A stretch of 64,000 nucleotides of DNA from Hippophae tibetana (lineage: Eukaryota > Streptophyta > Magnoliopsida > Rosales > Elaeagnaceae), in contig CM072803.1 in NCBI GenBank assembly GCA_037013495.1, positions 50,419,627 through 50,483,626 on the forward strand. The letters run 5' to 3'. Under the pieces are notes generated by a model. It was not told the DNA's origin and ran no database searches. It was given only the letters and a program-made list of their open reading frames with translations. The number at the start of each line of letters is the position of its first letter. Position 1 is the stretch's first letter. The position numbers were made by a program, and so were the translations under genes. This document shows positions 12,025 to 24,045 of this stretch, piece after piece.

Positions 12025-15000
12025 ATCATATTTGAATAACTCTTACTATTAAACTGGGTTTGAAACCTAGATTTCTAGGGAGAAAGGGACAACCAAAGGA
12101 AAATTCATTACGATCCCATCCAAAACAACCACAATAATTTATAAATAAGTTAAGAATATTGATGTCAAAAATGATTCGAAAATGAGAATTATTGATCTCT
12201 TATTTAGAATAATGAACAAAATTTCAAATTTAAATAGTTTTACATCATAAGAAGTAATAATTTCACTTAAATATATCATAAATACTATTAAATAAAACGC
12301 GTAGTATTTATTTCGCCAACTTTCTTTTATAATATAGACATTAGAAAATGATTATGTTTTATTTTCCCCTTATTGATTTTTCCCGATGATCTATGATTAT
12401 TTTCTTTCCTTTGTAAGTCTTAATTACTAGCACAGGAAAATTCATGCAAATTATATTACCTCCCTTCCAAAGGAAAGATGTTGATGGATAGAGGTTGTTT
12501 GAGACATCATTTCTAAACTTTTTGTTACCTAGCTAGAAAAATTGCTATTGTGGATGAGCGTAATATGTAGCATCATATTGCACTAACTCTTACTATTAAA
12601 CTCGGTTTGAAACCTAGATTTCTAGGGAGAAAGGGACAACCAAAGGCAAATTCATTACCATCCCATCCAAAAAAACCACAATAAATTATAAATAAGTTAA
12701 GAATATTGATGTGAAAAATGAGTCGAAAATGAGAATTATTGATCTCTTATTTAGAATAATGAACAAAATTTCAAATTTCAATAGTTTTGCATCATAAGAC
12801 ATAATAATTTCACTTAAATATATCATAAATATTAGGAAATAAAACACGTAGTATTTATTTCGCCAACGTTGTTTTATAATATAAACATGAGAAAATGATT
12901 ATGTTTTATTTTGCCCTAATTGATTTTTCCCGATGATCTATGATTATTTTCATTCCTTTGTAAGTCTTATTTCCCAGCACTGGCAAATTCATGCAAATTA
13001 TATTAACTCTCTTCTAAATGAAAAATGTTGATGGATAGAGGTTGTTGTAGACATCATTTCTAAAGTTTTTGTTACCTAGCTAGAAACATTGCTATTGTGG
13101 ATGAGTGTAATATGTAGCATCATATTTCACTAACTCTTACTCTTAGAATGGGATTGAAACCTAGATTTCTAGGGAGAAAGGCACAACCAAAGGCATATTC
13201 ATTATGATCTTATCCAAAACAACCACAATAGCTTATAAATAAGTTAAGAACATTATTGTCAAAAATGAGTCGAAAATGAGAATTATTGATCTCTTATTTA
13301 GAATAATGAACAAAATTTCAAATTTAAATAGTTTTGCATCATAAGACGTAATAATTTCACTTAAATATATCATAATTATTAGGAAATAAAACGCGTAGTA
13401 TTTATTTCGCCAACTTTCTTTTATAATATAGACATGAGAAAATGATTATGTTTTATTTTCCCCTTATTGATTTTTCCCGATGATCTATGATTATTTTCTT
13501 TCCTTTGTAAGTCTTAATTCCTAGCAGAGGCAAATTCATGCAAACTATATTACTTCCCTTCCAAATGAAAAATGTTGATGGATAGAGGTTGTTTCAGACA
13601 TCATTTCTAAACTTTTTTTACCTAACTAGAAAAATTGCTATTGTGGATGAGCGTAATATGTAGCATCATATTTCACTAACTCTTACTCTTAGAATGGGGC
13701 TGAAACCTAGATTTCTAGGGAGAAAGGGACAACCAAAGGCAAATTCATTACGATGACATCCAAAAAAACCACAATAACTTATAAATAAGTTAAGAATATT
13801 GATGTCAAAAATGAGTCGATAATGAGAATTATTGATCTCTTATTTAGAATAATGAACATAATTTCAAATTTAAATAATTTTGCATCATAAGACGTAATAA
13901 TTTCACTTAAATATATCATAATTATTAGGAAATAAAACGCGTAGTATTTATTTCGCCAACTTTCTTTTATAATATAGACATGAGAATATTATTATGTTTT
14001 ATTTTCCCCTTATTGATTTTTCCCCATCATCTATGATTATTTTCTTTTTTTGTAAGTCTTAATTCCCAGCACAAGGAAATTCATGCAAATTACATTACCT
14101 CCCTTCCAAATGGAAAAAGTTGATGGATAGAGGTTCTTTTAGACATCATTTGTAAACTTTTTGTTACCTAGCTAGAAAAATTGCTATTGTGTATCAACAT
14201 AATATGTTGCATCATATTTGAATAACTCTTACTATTAAACTGGGTTTGAAACCTAGATTTCTAGGGAGAAAGGGACAACCAAAGGAAAATTCATTACGAT
14301 CCCATCCAAAACAACCACAATAAATTATAAATAAGTTAAGAATATTGATGTGAAAAATGAGTCGAAAATGAGAATTATTGATCTCTTATTTAGAATAATG
14401 AACAAAATTTCAAATTTCAATAGTTTTGCATCATAAGAGATAATAATTTCACTTAAATATATCATAAATATTAGGAAATAAAACACATAGTATTTATTTC
14501 GCCAACGTTGTTTTATAATATAAACATGAGAAAATGATTATGTTTTATTTTGCCCTAATTGATTTTTCCCGATGATCTATGATTATTTTCATTCCTTTGT
14601 AAGTCTTATTTCCCAGCACTGGCAAATTCATGCAAATTATATTAACTCTCTTCTAAATGAAAAATGTTGATGGATAGAGGTTGTTGTAGACATCATTTCT
14701 AAAGTTTTTGTTACCTAGCTAGAAACATTGCTATTGTGGATGAGTGTAATATGTAGCATCATATTTCACTAACTCTTACTCTTAGAATGGGATTGAAACC
14801 TAGATTTCTAGGGAGAAAGGCACAACCAAAGGCATATTCATTATGATCTTATCCAAAACAACCACAATAGCTTATAAATAAGTTAAGAACATTATTGTCA
14901 AAAATGAGTCGAAAATGAGAATTATTGATCTCTTATTTAGAATAATGAACAAAATTTCAAATTTAAATAGTTTTGCATCATAAGACGTAATAATTTCACT

Positions 15001-15849
15001 TAAATATATCATAATTATTAGGAAATAAAACGCGTAGTATTTATTTCGCCAACTTTCTTTTATAATATAGACATGAGAAAATGATTATGTTTTATTTTCC
15101 CCTTATTGATTTTTCCCGATGATCTATGATTATTTTCTTTCCTTTGTAAGTCTTAATTCCTAGCAGAGGCAAATTCATGCAAACTATATTACTTCCCTTC
15201 CAAATGAAAAATGTTGATGGATAGAGGTTGTTTCAGACATCATTTCTAAACTTTTTTTACCTAGCTAGAAAAATTGCTATTGTGGATGAGCGTAATATGT
15301 AGCATCATATTTCACTAACTCTTACTCTTAGAATGGGGCTGAAACCTAGATTTCTAGGGAGAAAGGGACAACCAAAGGCAAATTCATTACGATGACATCC
15401 AATAAAACCACAATAACTTATAAATAAGTTAAGAATATTGATGTCAAAAATGAGTCGATAATGAGAATTATTGATCTCTTATTTAGAATAATGAACATAA
15501 TTTCAAATTTAAATAATTTTGCATCATAAGACGTAATAATTTCACTTAAATATATCATAATTATTAGGAAATAAAACGCGTAGTATTTATTTCGCCAACT
15601 TTCTTTTATAATATAGACATGAGAATATTATTATGTTTTATTTTCCCCTTATTGATTTTTCCCCATCATCTATGATTATTTTCTTTTTTTGTAAGTCTTA
15701 ATTCCCAGCACAAGGAAATTCATGCAAATTACATTACCTCCCTTCCAAATGGAAAAAGTTGATGGATAGAGGTTCTTTTAGACATCATTTGTAAACTTTT
15801 TGTTACCTAGCTAGAAATATTGCTATTGTGTATCAGCATAATATGTAGC
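12025..15849 (+). repeat. HOR II copy a, rearranged seven-monomer form (3825 bp)
   Basis: Monomers: E1 12025, N 12572, D 13119, G 13665, E/N chimera 14211, D 14758, G 15304. E1 is recognised by 'atgattcgaaaatg' and 'atactattaaataaa'. Compared with the basic plan E1-N-D-G-E2-G2, the last two positions are replaced by a chimeric monomer followed by a second D-G pair, so D-G occurs twice 1639 bp apart. This is what a misaligned crossover between an E2 and an N monomer would leave. Confidence 0.88.
14211..14757 (+). repeat. Chimeric monomer: E head, N tail
   Basis: The first ~100 bases are E type ('tttgaataactc', 'ctgggtttg', 'cccatccaaaacaacc'). From about 14320 the sequence is N type: 'aaattataaataag', 'gatgtgaaaaatg', 'aatttcaatag', 'cgccaacgttg', 'ttgccctaattg' and 'gcactggcaaattc'. 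The switch falls in a shared stretch around 'accacaataa', so the exact base cannot be fixed. It also has a private 'acacatagt' where N monomers have 'acacgtagt', a CpG-to-CpA change. Confidence 0.88.
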
Positions 15850-18800
15850 ATCATATTTGAATAACTCTTACTATTAAACTGGGTTTGAAACCTAGATTTC
15901 TAGGGAGAAAGGGACAACCAAAGGAAAATTCATTACGATCCCATCCAAAACAACCACAATAACTTATAAATAAGTTAAGAATATTGATGTCAAAAATGAT
16001 TCGAAAATGAGAATTATTGATCTCTTATTTAGAATAATGAACAAAATTTCAAATTTAAATAGTTTTACATCATAAGAAGTAATAATTTCACTTAAATATA
16101 TCATAAATACTATTAAATAAAACGCGTAGTATTTATTTCGCCAACTTTCTTTTATAATATAGACATTAGAAAATGATTATGTTTTATTTTCCCCTTATTG
16201 ATTTTTCCCGATGATCTATGATTATTTTCTTTCCTTTGTAAGTCTTAATTACTAGCACAGGAAAATTCATGCAAATTATATTACCTCCCTTCCAAAGGAA
16301 AGATGTTGATGGATAGAGGTTGTTTGAGACATCATTTCTAAACTTTTTGTTACCTAGCTAGAAAAATTGCTATTGTGGATGAGCGTAATATGTAGCATCA
16401 TATTGCACTAACTCTTACTATTAAACTCGGTTTCAAACCTAGATTTCTAGGGAGAAAGGGACAACCAAAGGCAAATTCATTACCATCCCATCCAAAAAAA
16501 CCACAATAAATTATAAATAAGTTAAGAATATTGATGTGAAAAATGAGTCGAAAATGAGAATTATTGATCTCTTATTTAGAATAATGAACAAAATTTCAAA
16601 TTTCAATAGTTTTGCATCATAAGACATAATAATTTCACTTAAATATATCATAAATATTAGGAAATAAAACACGTAGTATTTATTTCGCCAACGTTGTTTT
16701 ATAATATAAACATGAGAAAATGATTATGTTTTATTTTGCCCTAATTGATTTTTCCCGATGATCTATGATTATTTTCATTCCTTTGTAAGTCTTATTTCCC
16801 AGCACTGGCAAATTCATACAAATTATATTAACTCTCTTCTAAATGAAAAATGTTGATGGATAGAGGTTGTTGTAGACATCATTTCTAAAGTTTTTGTTAC
16901 CTAGCTAGAAACATTGCTATTGTGGATGAGTGTAATATGTAGCATCATATTTCACTAACTCTTACTCTTAGAATGGGATTGAAACCTAGATTTCTAGGGA
17001 GAAAGGCACAACCAAAGGCATATTCATTATGATCTTATCCAAAACAACCACAATAGCTTATAAATAAGTTAAGAACATTATTGTCAAAAATGAGTCGAAA
17101 ATGAGAATTATTGATCTCTTATTTAGAATAATGAACAAAATTTCAAATTTAAATAGTTTTGCATCATAAGACGTAATAATTTCACTTAAATATATCATAA
17201 TTATTAGGAAATAAAACGCGTAGTATTTATTTCGCCAACTTTCTTTTATAATATAGACATGAGAAAATGATTATGTTTTATTTTCCCCTTATTGATTTTT
17301 CCCGATGATCTATGATTATTTTCTTTCCTTTGTAAGTCTTAATTCCTAGCAGAGGCAAATTCATGCAAACTATATTACTTCCCTTCCAAATGAAAAATGT
17401 TGATGGATAGAGGTTGTTTCAGACATCATTTCTAAACTTTTTTTACCTAACTAGAAAAATTGCTATTGTGGATGAGCGTAATATGTAGCATCATATTTCA
17501 CTAACTCTTACTCTTAGAATGGGGCTGAAACCTAGATTTCTAGGGAGAAAGGGACAACCAAAGGCAAATTCATTACGATGACATCCAAAAAAACCACAAT
17601 AACTTATAAATAAGTTAAGAATATTGATGTCAAAAATGAGTCGATAATGAGAATTATTGATCTCTTATTTAGAATAATGAACATAATTTCAAATTTAAAT
17701 AATTTTGCATCATAAGACGTAATAATTTCACTTAAATATATCATAATTATTAGGAAATAAAACGCGTAGTATTTATTTCGCCAACTTTCTTTTATAATAT
17801 AGACATGAGAATATTATTATGTTTTATTTTCCCCTTATTGATTTTTCCCCATCATCTATGATTATTTTCTTTTTTTGTAAGTCTTAATTCCCAGCACAAG
17901 GAAATTCATGCAAATTACATTACCTCCCTTCCAAATGGAAAAAGTTGATGGATAGAGGTTCTTTTAGACATCATTTGTAAACTTTTTGTTACCTAGCTAG
18001 AAAAATTGCTATTGTGTATCAGCATAATATGTAGCATCATATTTGAATAACTCTTACTATTAAACTGGGTTTGAAACCTAGATTTCTAGGGAGAAAGGGA
18101 CAACCAAAGGAAAATTCATTACGATCCCATCCAAAACAACCACAATAACTTATAAATAAGTTAAGAATATTGATGTCAAAAATGAGTCGAAAATGAGAAT
18201 TATTGATCTCTTATTTAGAATAATGAACAAAATTTCAAATTTAAATAGTTTTACATCATAAGATGTAATAATTTCACTTAAATATATCATAAATACTAGG
18301 AAATAAAACGCGTAGTATTTATTTTGCCAACTTTCTTTTATAATATAGACATTAGAAAAAGATTATGTTTTATTTTCCCCTTATTGATTTTTCCCGATGA
18401 TCTATGATTATTTTCTTTCCTTTGTAAGTCTTAATTCCTAGCAGAGGCAAATTCATGCAAACTATATTACTTCCCTTCCAAATGAAAAATGTTGATGGAT
18501 AGAGGTTGTTTCAGACATCATTTCTAAACTTTTTTTACCTAGCTAGAAAAATTGCTATTGTGGATGAGCGTAATATGTAGCATCATATTTCACTAACTCT
18601 TACTCTTAGAATGGGGCTGAAACCTAGATTTCTAGGGAGAAAGGGACAACCAAAGGCAAATTCATTACGATGACATCCAAAAAAACCACAATAACTTATA
18701 AATAAGTTAAGAATATTGATGTCAAAAATGAGTCGATAATGAGAATTATTGATCTCTTATTTAGAATAATGAACATAATTTCAAATTTAAATAATTTTGC

Positions 18801-19673
18801 ATTGTAAGACGTAATAATTTCATTTAAATATATCATAATTATTAGGAAATAAAACGCGTAGTATTTATTTCGCCAACTTTCTTTTATAATATAGACATGA
18901 GAATATGATTATGTTTTATTTTCCCCTTATTGATTTTTCCCCATCATCTATGATTATTTTCTTTTTTTGTAAGTCTTAATTCCCAGCACAAGGAAATTCA
19001 TGCAAATTACATTACCTCCCTTCCAAATGGAAAAAGTTGATGGATAGAGGTTCTTTTAGACATCATTTGTAAACTTTTTGTTACCTAGCTAGAAAAATTG
19101 CTATTGTGGATGAACGTAATATGTAGCATCATATTTCACTAACTCTTCCTGTTAAAATGGATTTGAAACCTAGATTTCTAGGGAGAAAGGGACAACTAAA
19201 GGCAAATTCATTACGATCTCCTCCAAAACAACCACAATAACATATAAATAAGTTAAGAATATTGATGTCAAAAATGAGTCGATAATGAGAATTATTGATC
19301 TCTTATTTAGAATAATGAACATAATTTCAAATTTAAATAATTTTGCATCATAAGACGTAATAATTTCACTTAAATATATCATAATTATTAGGAAATAAAA
19401 CGCGTAGTATTTATTTCGCCAACTTTCTTTTATAATATAGACATGAGAATATTATTATGTTTTATTTTCCCCTTATTGATTTTTCCCCATCATCTATGAT
19501 TATTTTCTTTTTTTGTAAGTCTTAATTCCCAGCACAAGGAAATTCATGCAAATTACATTACCTCCCTTCCAAATGGAAAAAGTTGATGGATAGAGGTTCT
19601 TTTAGACATCATTTGTAAACTTTTTGTTACCTAGCTAGAAATATTGCTATTGTGTATCAGCATAATATGTAGC
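15850..19673 (+). repeat. HOR II copy b, seven monomers (3824 bp)
   Basis: Monomers: E1 15850, N 16397, D 16944, G 17490, E2 18036, G2 18582, extra 19128. The first six match copy c (19674-22951) type for type. E2 is recognised by 'ttttgccaac' and 'agaaaaagatt'; G2 by 'ttgcattgtaag'. The seventh monomer at 19128 is absent from copy c and makes this copy one monomer longer. Confidence 0.9.
19128..19673 (+). repeat. Extra monomer: rare head on a G-type body
   Basis: The head ('ctcttcctgttaaaatgg', 'gggacaactaaagg', 'atctcctccaaaac', 'taacatataaataag') is unlike any other monomer in the window except the 10388 head. From about 19270 the body is G type ('gtcgataatgagaatt', 'gaacataatttc', 'gagaatattattatg', 'catcatctatg', 'gtgtatcagcat'). 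The head may come from a monomer class present mainly outside this window. A 70-codon minus-strand frame (19170-19382) lies here; I judge it a chance frame. Confidence 0.85.
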
Positions 19674-22600
19674 ATCATATTTGAATAACTCTTACTATTA
19701 AACTGGGTTTGAAACCTAGATTTCTAGGGAGAAAGGGACAACCAAAGGAAAATTCATTACGATCCCATCCAAAACAACCACAATAACTTATAAATAAGTT
19801 AAGAATATTGATGTCAAAAATGATTCGAAAATGAGAATTATTGATCTCTTATTTAGAATAATGAACAAAATTTCAAATTTAAATAGTTTTACATCATAAG
19901 AAGTAATAATTTCACTTAAATATATCATAAATACTATTAAATAAAACGCGTAGTATTTATTTCGCCAACTTTCTTTTATAATATAGACATTAGAAAATGA
20001 TTATGTTTTATTTTCCCCTTATTGATTTTTCCCGATGATCTATGATTATTTTCTTTCCTTTGTAAGTCTTAATTACTAGCACAGGAAAATTCATGCAAAT
20101 TATATTACCTCCCTTCCAAAGGAAAGATGTTGATGGATAGAGGTTGTTTGAGACATCATTTCTAAACTTTTTGTTACCTAGCTAGAAAAATTGCTATTGT
20201 GGATGAGCGTAATATGTAGCATCATATTGCACTAACTCTTACTATTAAACTCGGTTTCAAACCTAGATTTCTAGGGAGAAAGGGACAACCAAAGGCAAAT
20301 TCATTACCATCCCATCCAAAAAAACCACAATAAATTATAAATAAGTTAAGAATATTGATGTGAAAAATGAGTCGAAAATGAGAATTATTGATCTCTTATT
20401 TAGAATAATGAACAAAATTTCAAATTTCAATAGTTTTGCATCATAAGACATAATAATTTCACTTAAATATATCATAAATATTAGGAAATAAAACACGTAG
20501 TATTTATTTCGCCAACGTTGTTTTATTATATAAACATGAGAAAATGATTATGTTTTATTTTGCCCTAATTGATTTTTCCCGATGATCTATGATTATTTTC
20601 ATTCCTTTGTAAGTCTTATTTCCCAGCACTGGCAAATTCATACAAATTATATTAACTCTCTTCTAAATGAAAAATGTTGATGGATAGAGGTTGTTGTAGA
20701 CATCATTTCTAAAGTTTTTGTTACCTAGCTAGAAACATTGCTATTGTGGATGAGTGTAATATGTAGCATCATATTTCACTAACTCTTACTCTTAGAATGG
20801 GATTGAAACCTAGATTTCTAGGGAGAAAGGCACAACCAAAGGCATATTCATTATGATCTTATCCAAAACAACCACAATAGCTTATAAATAAGTTAAGAAC
20901 ATTATTGTCAAAAATGAGTCGAAAATGAGAATTATTGATCTCTTATTTAGAATAATGAACAAAATTTCAAATTTAAATAGTTTTGCATCATAAGACGTAA
21001 TAATTTCACTTAAATATATCATAATTATTAGGAAATAAAACGCGTAGTATTTATTTCGCCAACTTTCTTTTATAATATAGACATGAGAAAATGATTATGT
21101 TTTATTTTCCCCTTATTGATTTTTCCCGATGATCTATGATTATTTTCTTTCCTTTGTAAGTCTTAATTCCTAGCAGAGGCAAATTCATGCAAACTATATT
21201 ACTTCCCTTCCAAATGAAAAATGTTGATGGATAGAGGTTGTTTCAGACATCATTTCTAAACTTTTTTTACCTAACTAGAAAAATTGCTATTGTGGATGAG
21301 CGTAATATGTAGCATCATATTTCACTAACTCTTACTCTTAGAATGGGGCTGAAACCTAGATTTCTAGGGAGAAAGGGACAACCAAAGGCAAATTCATTAC
21401 GATGACATCCAAAAAAACCACAATAACTTATAAATAAGTTAAGAATATTGATGTCAAAAATGAGTCGATAATGAGAATTATTGATCTCTTATTTAGAATA
21501 ATGAACATAATTTCAAATTTAAATAATTTTGCATCATAAGACGTAATAATTTCACTTAAATATATCATAATTATTAGGAAATAAAACGCGTAGTATTTAT
21601 TTCGCCAACTTTCTTTTATAATATAGACATGAGAATATTATTATGTTTTATTTTCCCCTTATTGATTTTTCCCCATCATCTATGATTATTTTCTTTTTTT
21701 GTAAGTCTTAATTCCCAGCACAAGGAAATTCATGCAAATTACATTACCTCCCTTCCAAATGGAAAAAGTTGATGGATAGAGGTTCTTTTAGACATCATTT
21801 GTAAACTTTTTGTTACCTAGCTAGAAAAATTGCTATTGTGTATCAGCATAATATGTAGCATCATATTTGAATAACTCTTACTATTAAACTGGGTTTGAAA
21901 CCTAGATTTCTAGGGAGAAAGGGACAACCAAAGGAAAATTCATTACGATCCCATCCAAAACAACCACAATAACTTATAAATAAGTTAAGAATATTGATGT
22001 CAAAAATGAGTCGAAAATGAGAATTATTGATCTCTTATTTAGAATAATGAACAAAATTTCAAATTTAAATAGTTTTACATCATAAGATGTAATAATTTCA
22101 CTTAAATATATCATAAATACTAGGAAATAAAACGCGTAGTATTTATTTTGCCAACTTTCTTTTATAATATAGACATTAGAAAAAGATTATGTTTTATTTT
22201 CCCCTTATTGATTTTTCCCGATGATCTATGATTATTTTCTTTCCTTTGTAAGTCTTAATTCCTAGCAGAGGCAAATTCATGCAAACTATATTACTTCCCT
22301 TCCAAATGAAAAATGTTGATGGATAGAGGTTGTTTCAGACATCATTTCTAAACTTTTTTTACCTAGCTAGAAAAATTGCTATTGTGGATGAGCGTAATAT
22401 GTAGCATCATATTTCACTAACTCTTACTCTTAGAATGGGGCTGAAACCTAGATTTCTAGGGAGAAAGGGACAACCAAAGGCAAATTCATTACGATGACAT
22501 CCAAAAAAACCACAATAACTTATAAATAAGTTAAGAATATTGATGTCAAAAATGAGTCGATAATGAGAATTATTGATCTCTTATTTAGAATAATGAACAT

Positions 22601-22951
22601 AATTTCAAATTTAAATAATTTTGCATTGTAAGACGTAATAATTTCATTTAAATATATCATAATTATTAGGAAATAAAACGCGTAGTATTTATTTCGCCAA
22701 CTTTCTTTTATAATATAGACATGAGAATATGATTATGTTTTATTTTCCCCTTATTGATTTTTCCCCATCATCTATGATTATTTTCTTTTTTTGTAAGTCT
22801 TAATTCCCAGCACAAGGAAATTCATGCAAATTACATTACCTCCCTTCCAAATGGAAAAAGTTGATGGATAGAGGTTCTTTTAGACATCATTTGTAAACTT
22901 TTTGTTACCTAGCTAGAAATATTGCTATTGTGTATCAGCATAATATGTAGC
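19674..22951 (+). repeat. HOR II copy c, basic six monomers (3278 bp)
   Basis: Monomers: E1 19674, N 20221, D 20768, G 21314, E2 21860, G2 22406. It is the simplest form of HOR II and is followed directly by another E1 at 22952. The same G2-to-E1 join is seen at 11479/12025, which supports six monomers as the ancestral period. N copies at 16397 and 20221 share 'aattcatacaaatt', where 12572 and 23499 have 'aattcatgcaaatt', so copies b and c are closer to each other than to copies a and d in this part. Confidence 0.91.
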
Positions 22952-24045
22952 ATCATATTTGAATAACTCTTACTATTAAACTGGGTTTGAAACCTAGATT
23001 TCTAGGGAGAAAGGGACAACCAAAGGAAAATTCATTACGATCCCATCCAAAACAACCACAATAACTTATAAATAAGTTAAGAATATTGATGTCAAAAATG
23101 ATTCGAAAATGAGAATTATTGATCTCTTATTTAGAATAATGAACAAAATTTCAAATTTAAATAGTTTTACATCATAAGAAGTAATAATTTCACTTAAATA
23201 TATCATAAATACTATTAAATAAAACGCGTAGTATTTATTTCGCCAACTTTCTTTTATAATATAGACATTAGAAAATGATTATGTTTTATTTTCCCCTTAT
23301 TGATTTTTACCGATGATCTATGATTATTTTCTTTCCTTTGTAAGTCTTAATTACTAGCACAGGAAAATTCATGCAAATTATATTACCTCCCTTCCAAAGG
23401 AAAGATGTTGATGGATAGAGGTTGTTTGAGACATCATTTCTAAACTTTTTGTTACCTAGCTAGAAAAATTGCTATTGTGGATGAGCGTAATATGTAGCAT
23501 CATATTGCACTAACTCTTACTATTAAACTCGGTTTCAAACCTAGATTTCTAGGGAGAAAGGGACAACCAAAGGCAAATTCATTACCATCCCATCCAAAAA
23601 AACCACAATAAATTATAAATAAGTTAAGAATATTGATGTGAAAAATGAGTCGAAAATGAGAATTATTGATCTCTTATTTAGAATAATGAACAAAATTTCA
23701 AATTTCAATAGTTTTGCATCATAAGACATAATAATTTCACTTAAATATATCATAAATATTAGGAAATAAAACACGTAGTATTTATTTCGCCAACGTTGTT
23801 TTATAATATAAACATGAGAAAATGATTATGTTTTATTTTGCCCTAATTGATTTTTCCCGATGATCTATGATTATTTTCATTCCTTTGTAAGTCTTATTTC
23901 CCAGCACTGGCAAATTCATGCAAATTATATTAACTCTCTTCTAAATGAAAAATGTTGATGGATAGAGGTTGTTGTAGACATCATTTCTAAAGTTTTTGTT
24001 ACCTAGCTAGAAACATTGCTATTGTGGATGAGTGTAATATGTAGC
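22952..24045 (+). repeat. HOR II copy d, partial (E1-N), leading into HOR III
   Basis: E1 at 22952 and N at 23499 repeat the start of HOR II, and the D and G that follow (24046, 24592) are still of the HOR II kind. After G the order changes to S-N'-H, so HOR III appears to have arisen by grafting new monomers onto a D-G pair of HOR II. A private change is 'ttttaccgatg' at about 23308 for 'tttcccgatg'. Confidence 0.86.

Noticed and set aside
19170-19382. 70-codon minus-strand open frame
   Set aside because: It lies at offset 42 of a satellite monomer. The equivalent stretch of most monomers is closed by stop codons, the peptide is dominated by I, L, V and F as expected from A+T-rich DNA, and there is no conservation of frame between copies. 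It is a chance frame.
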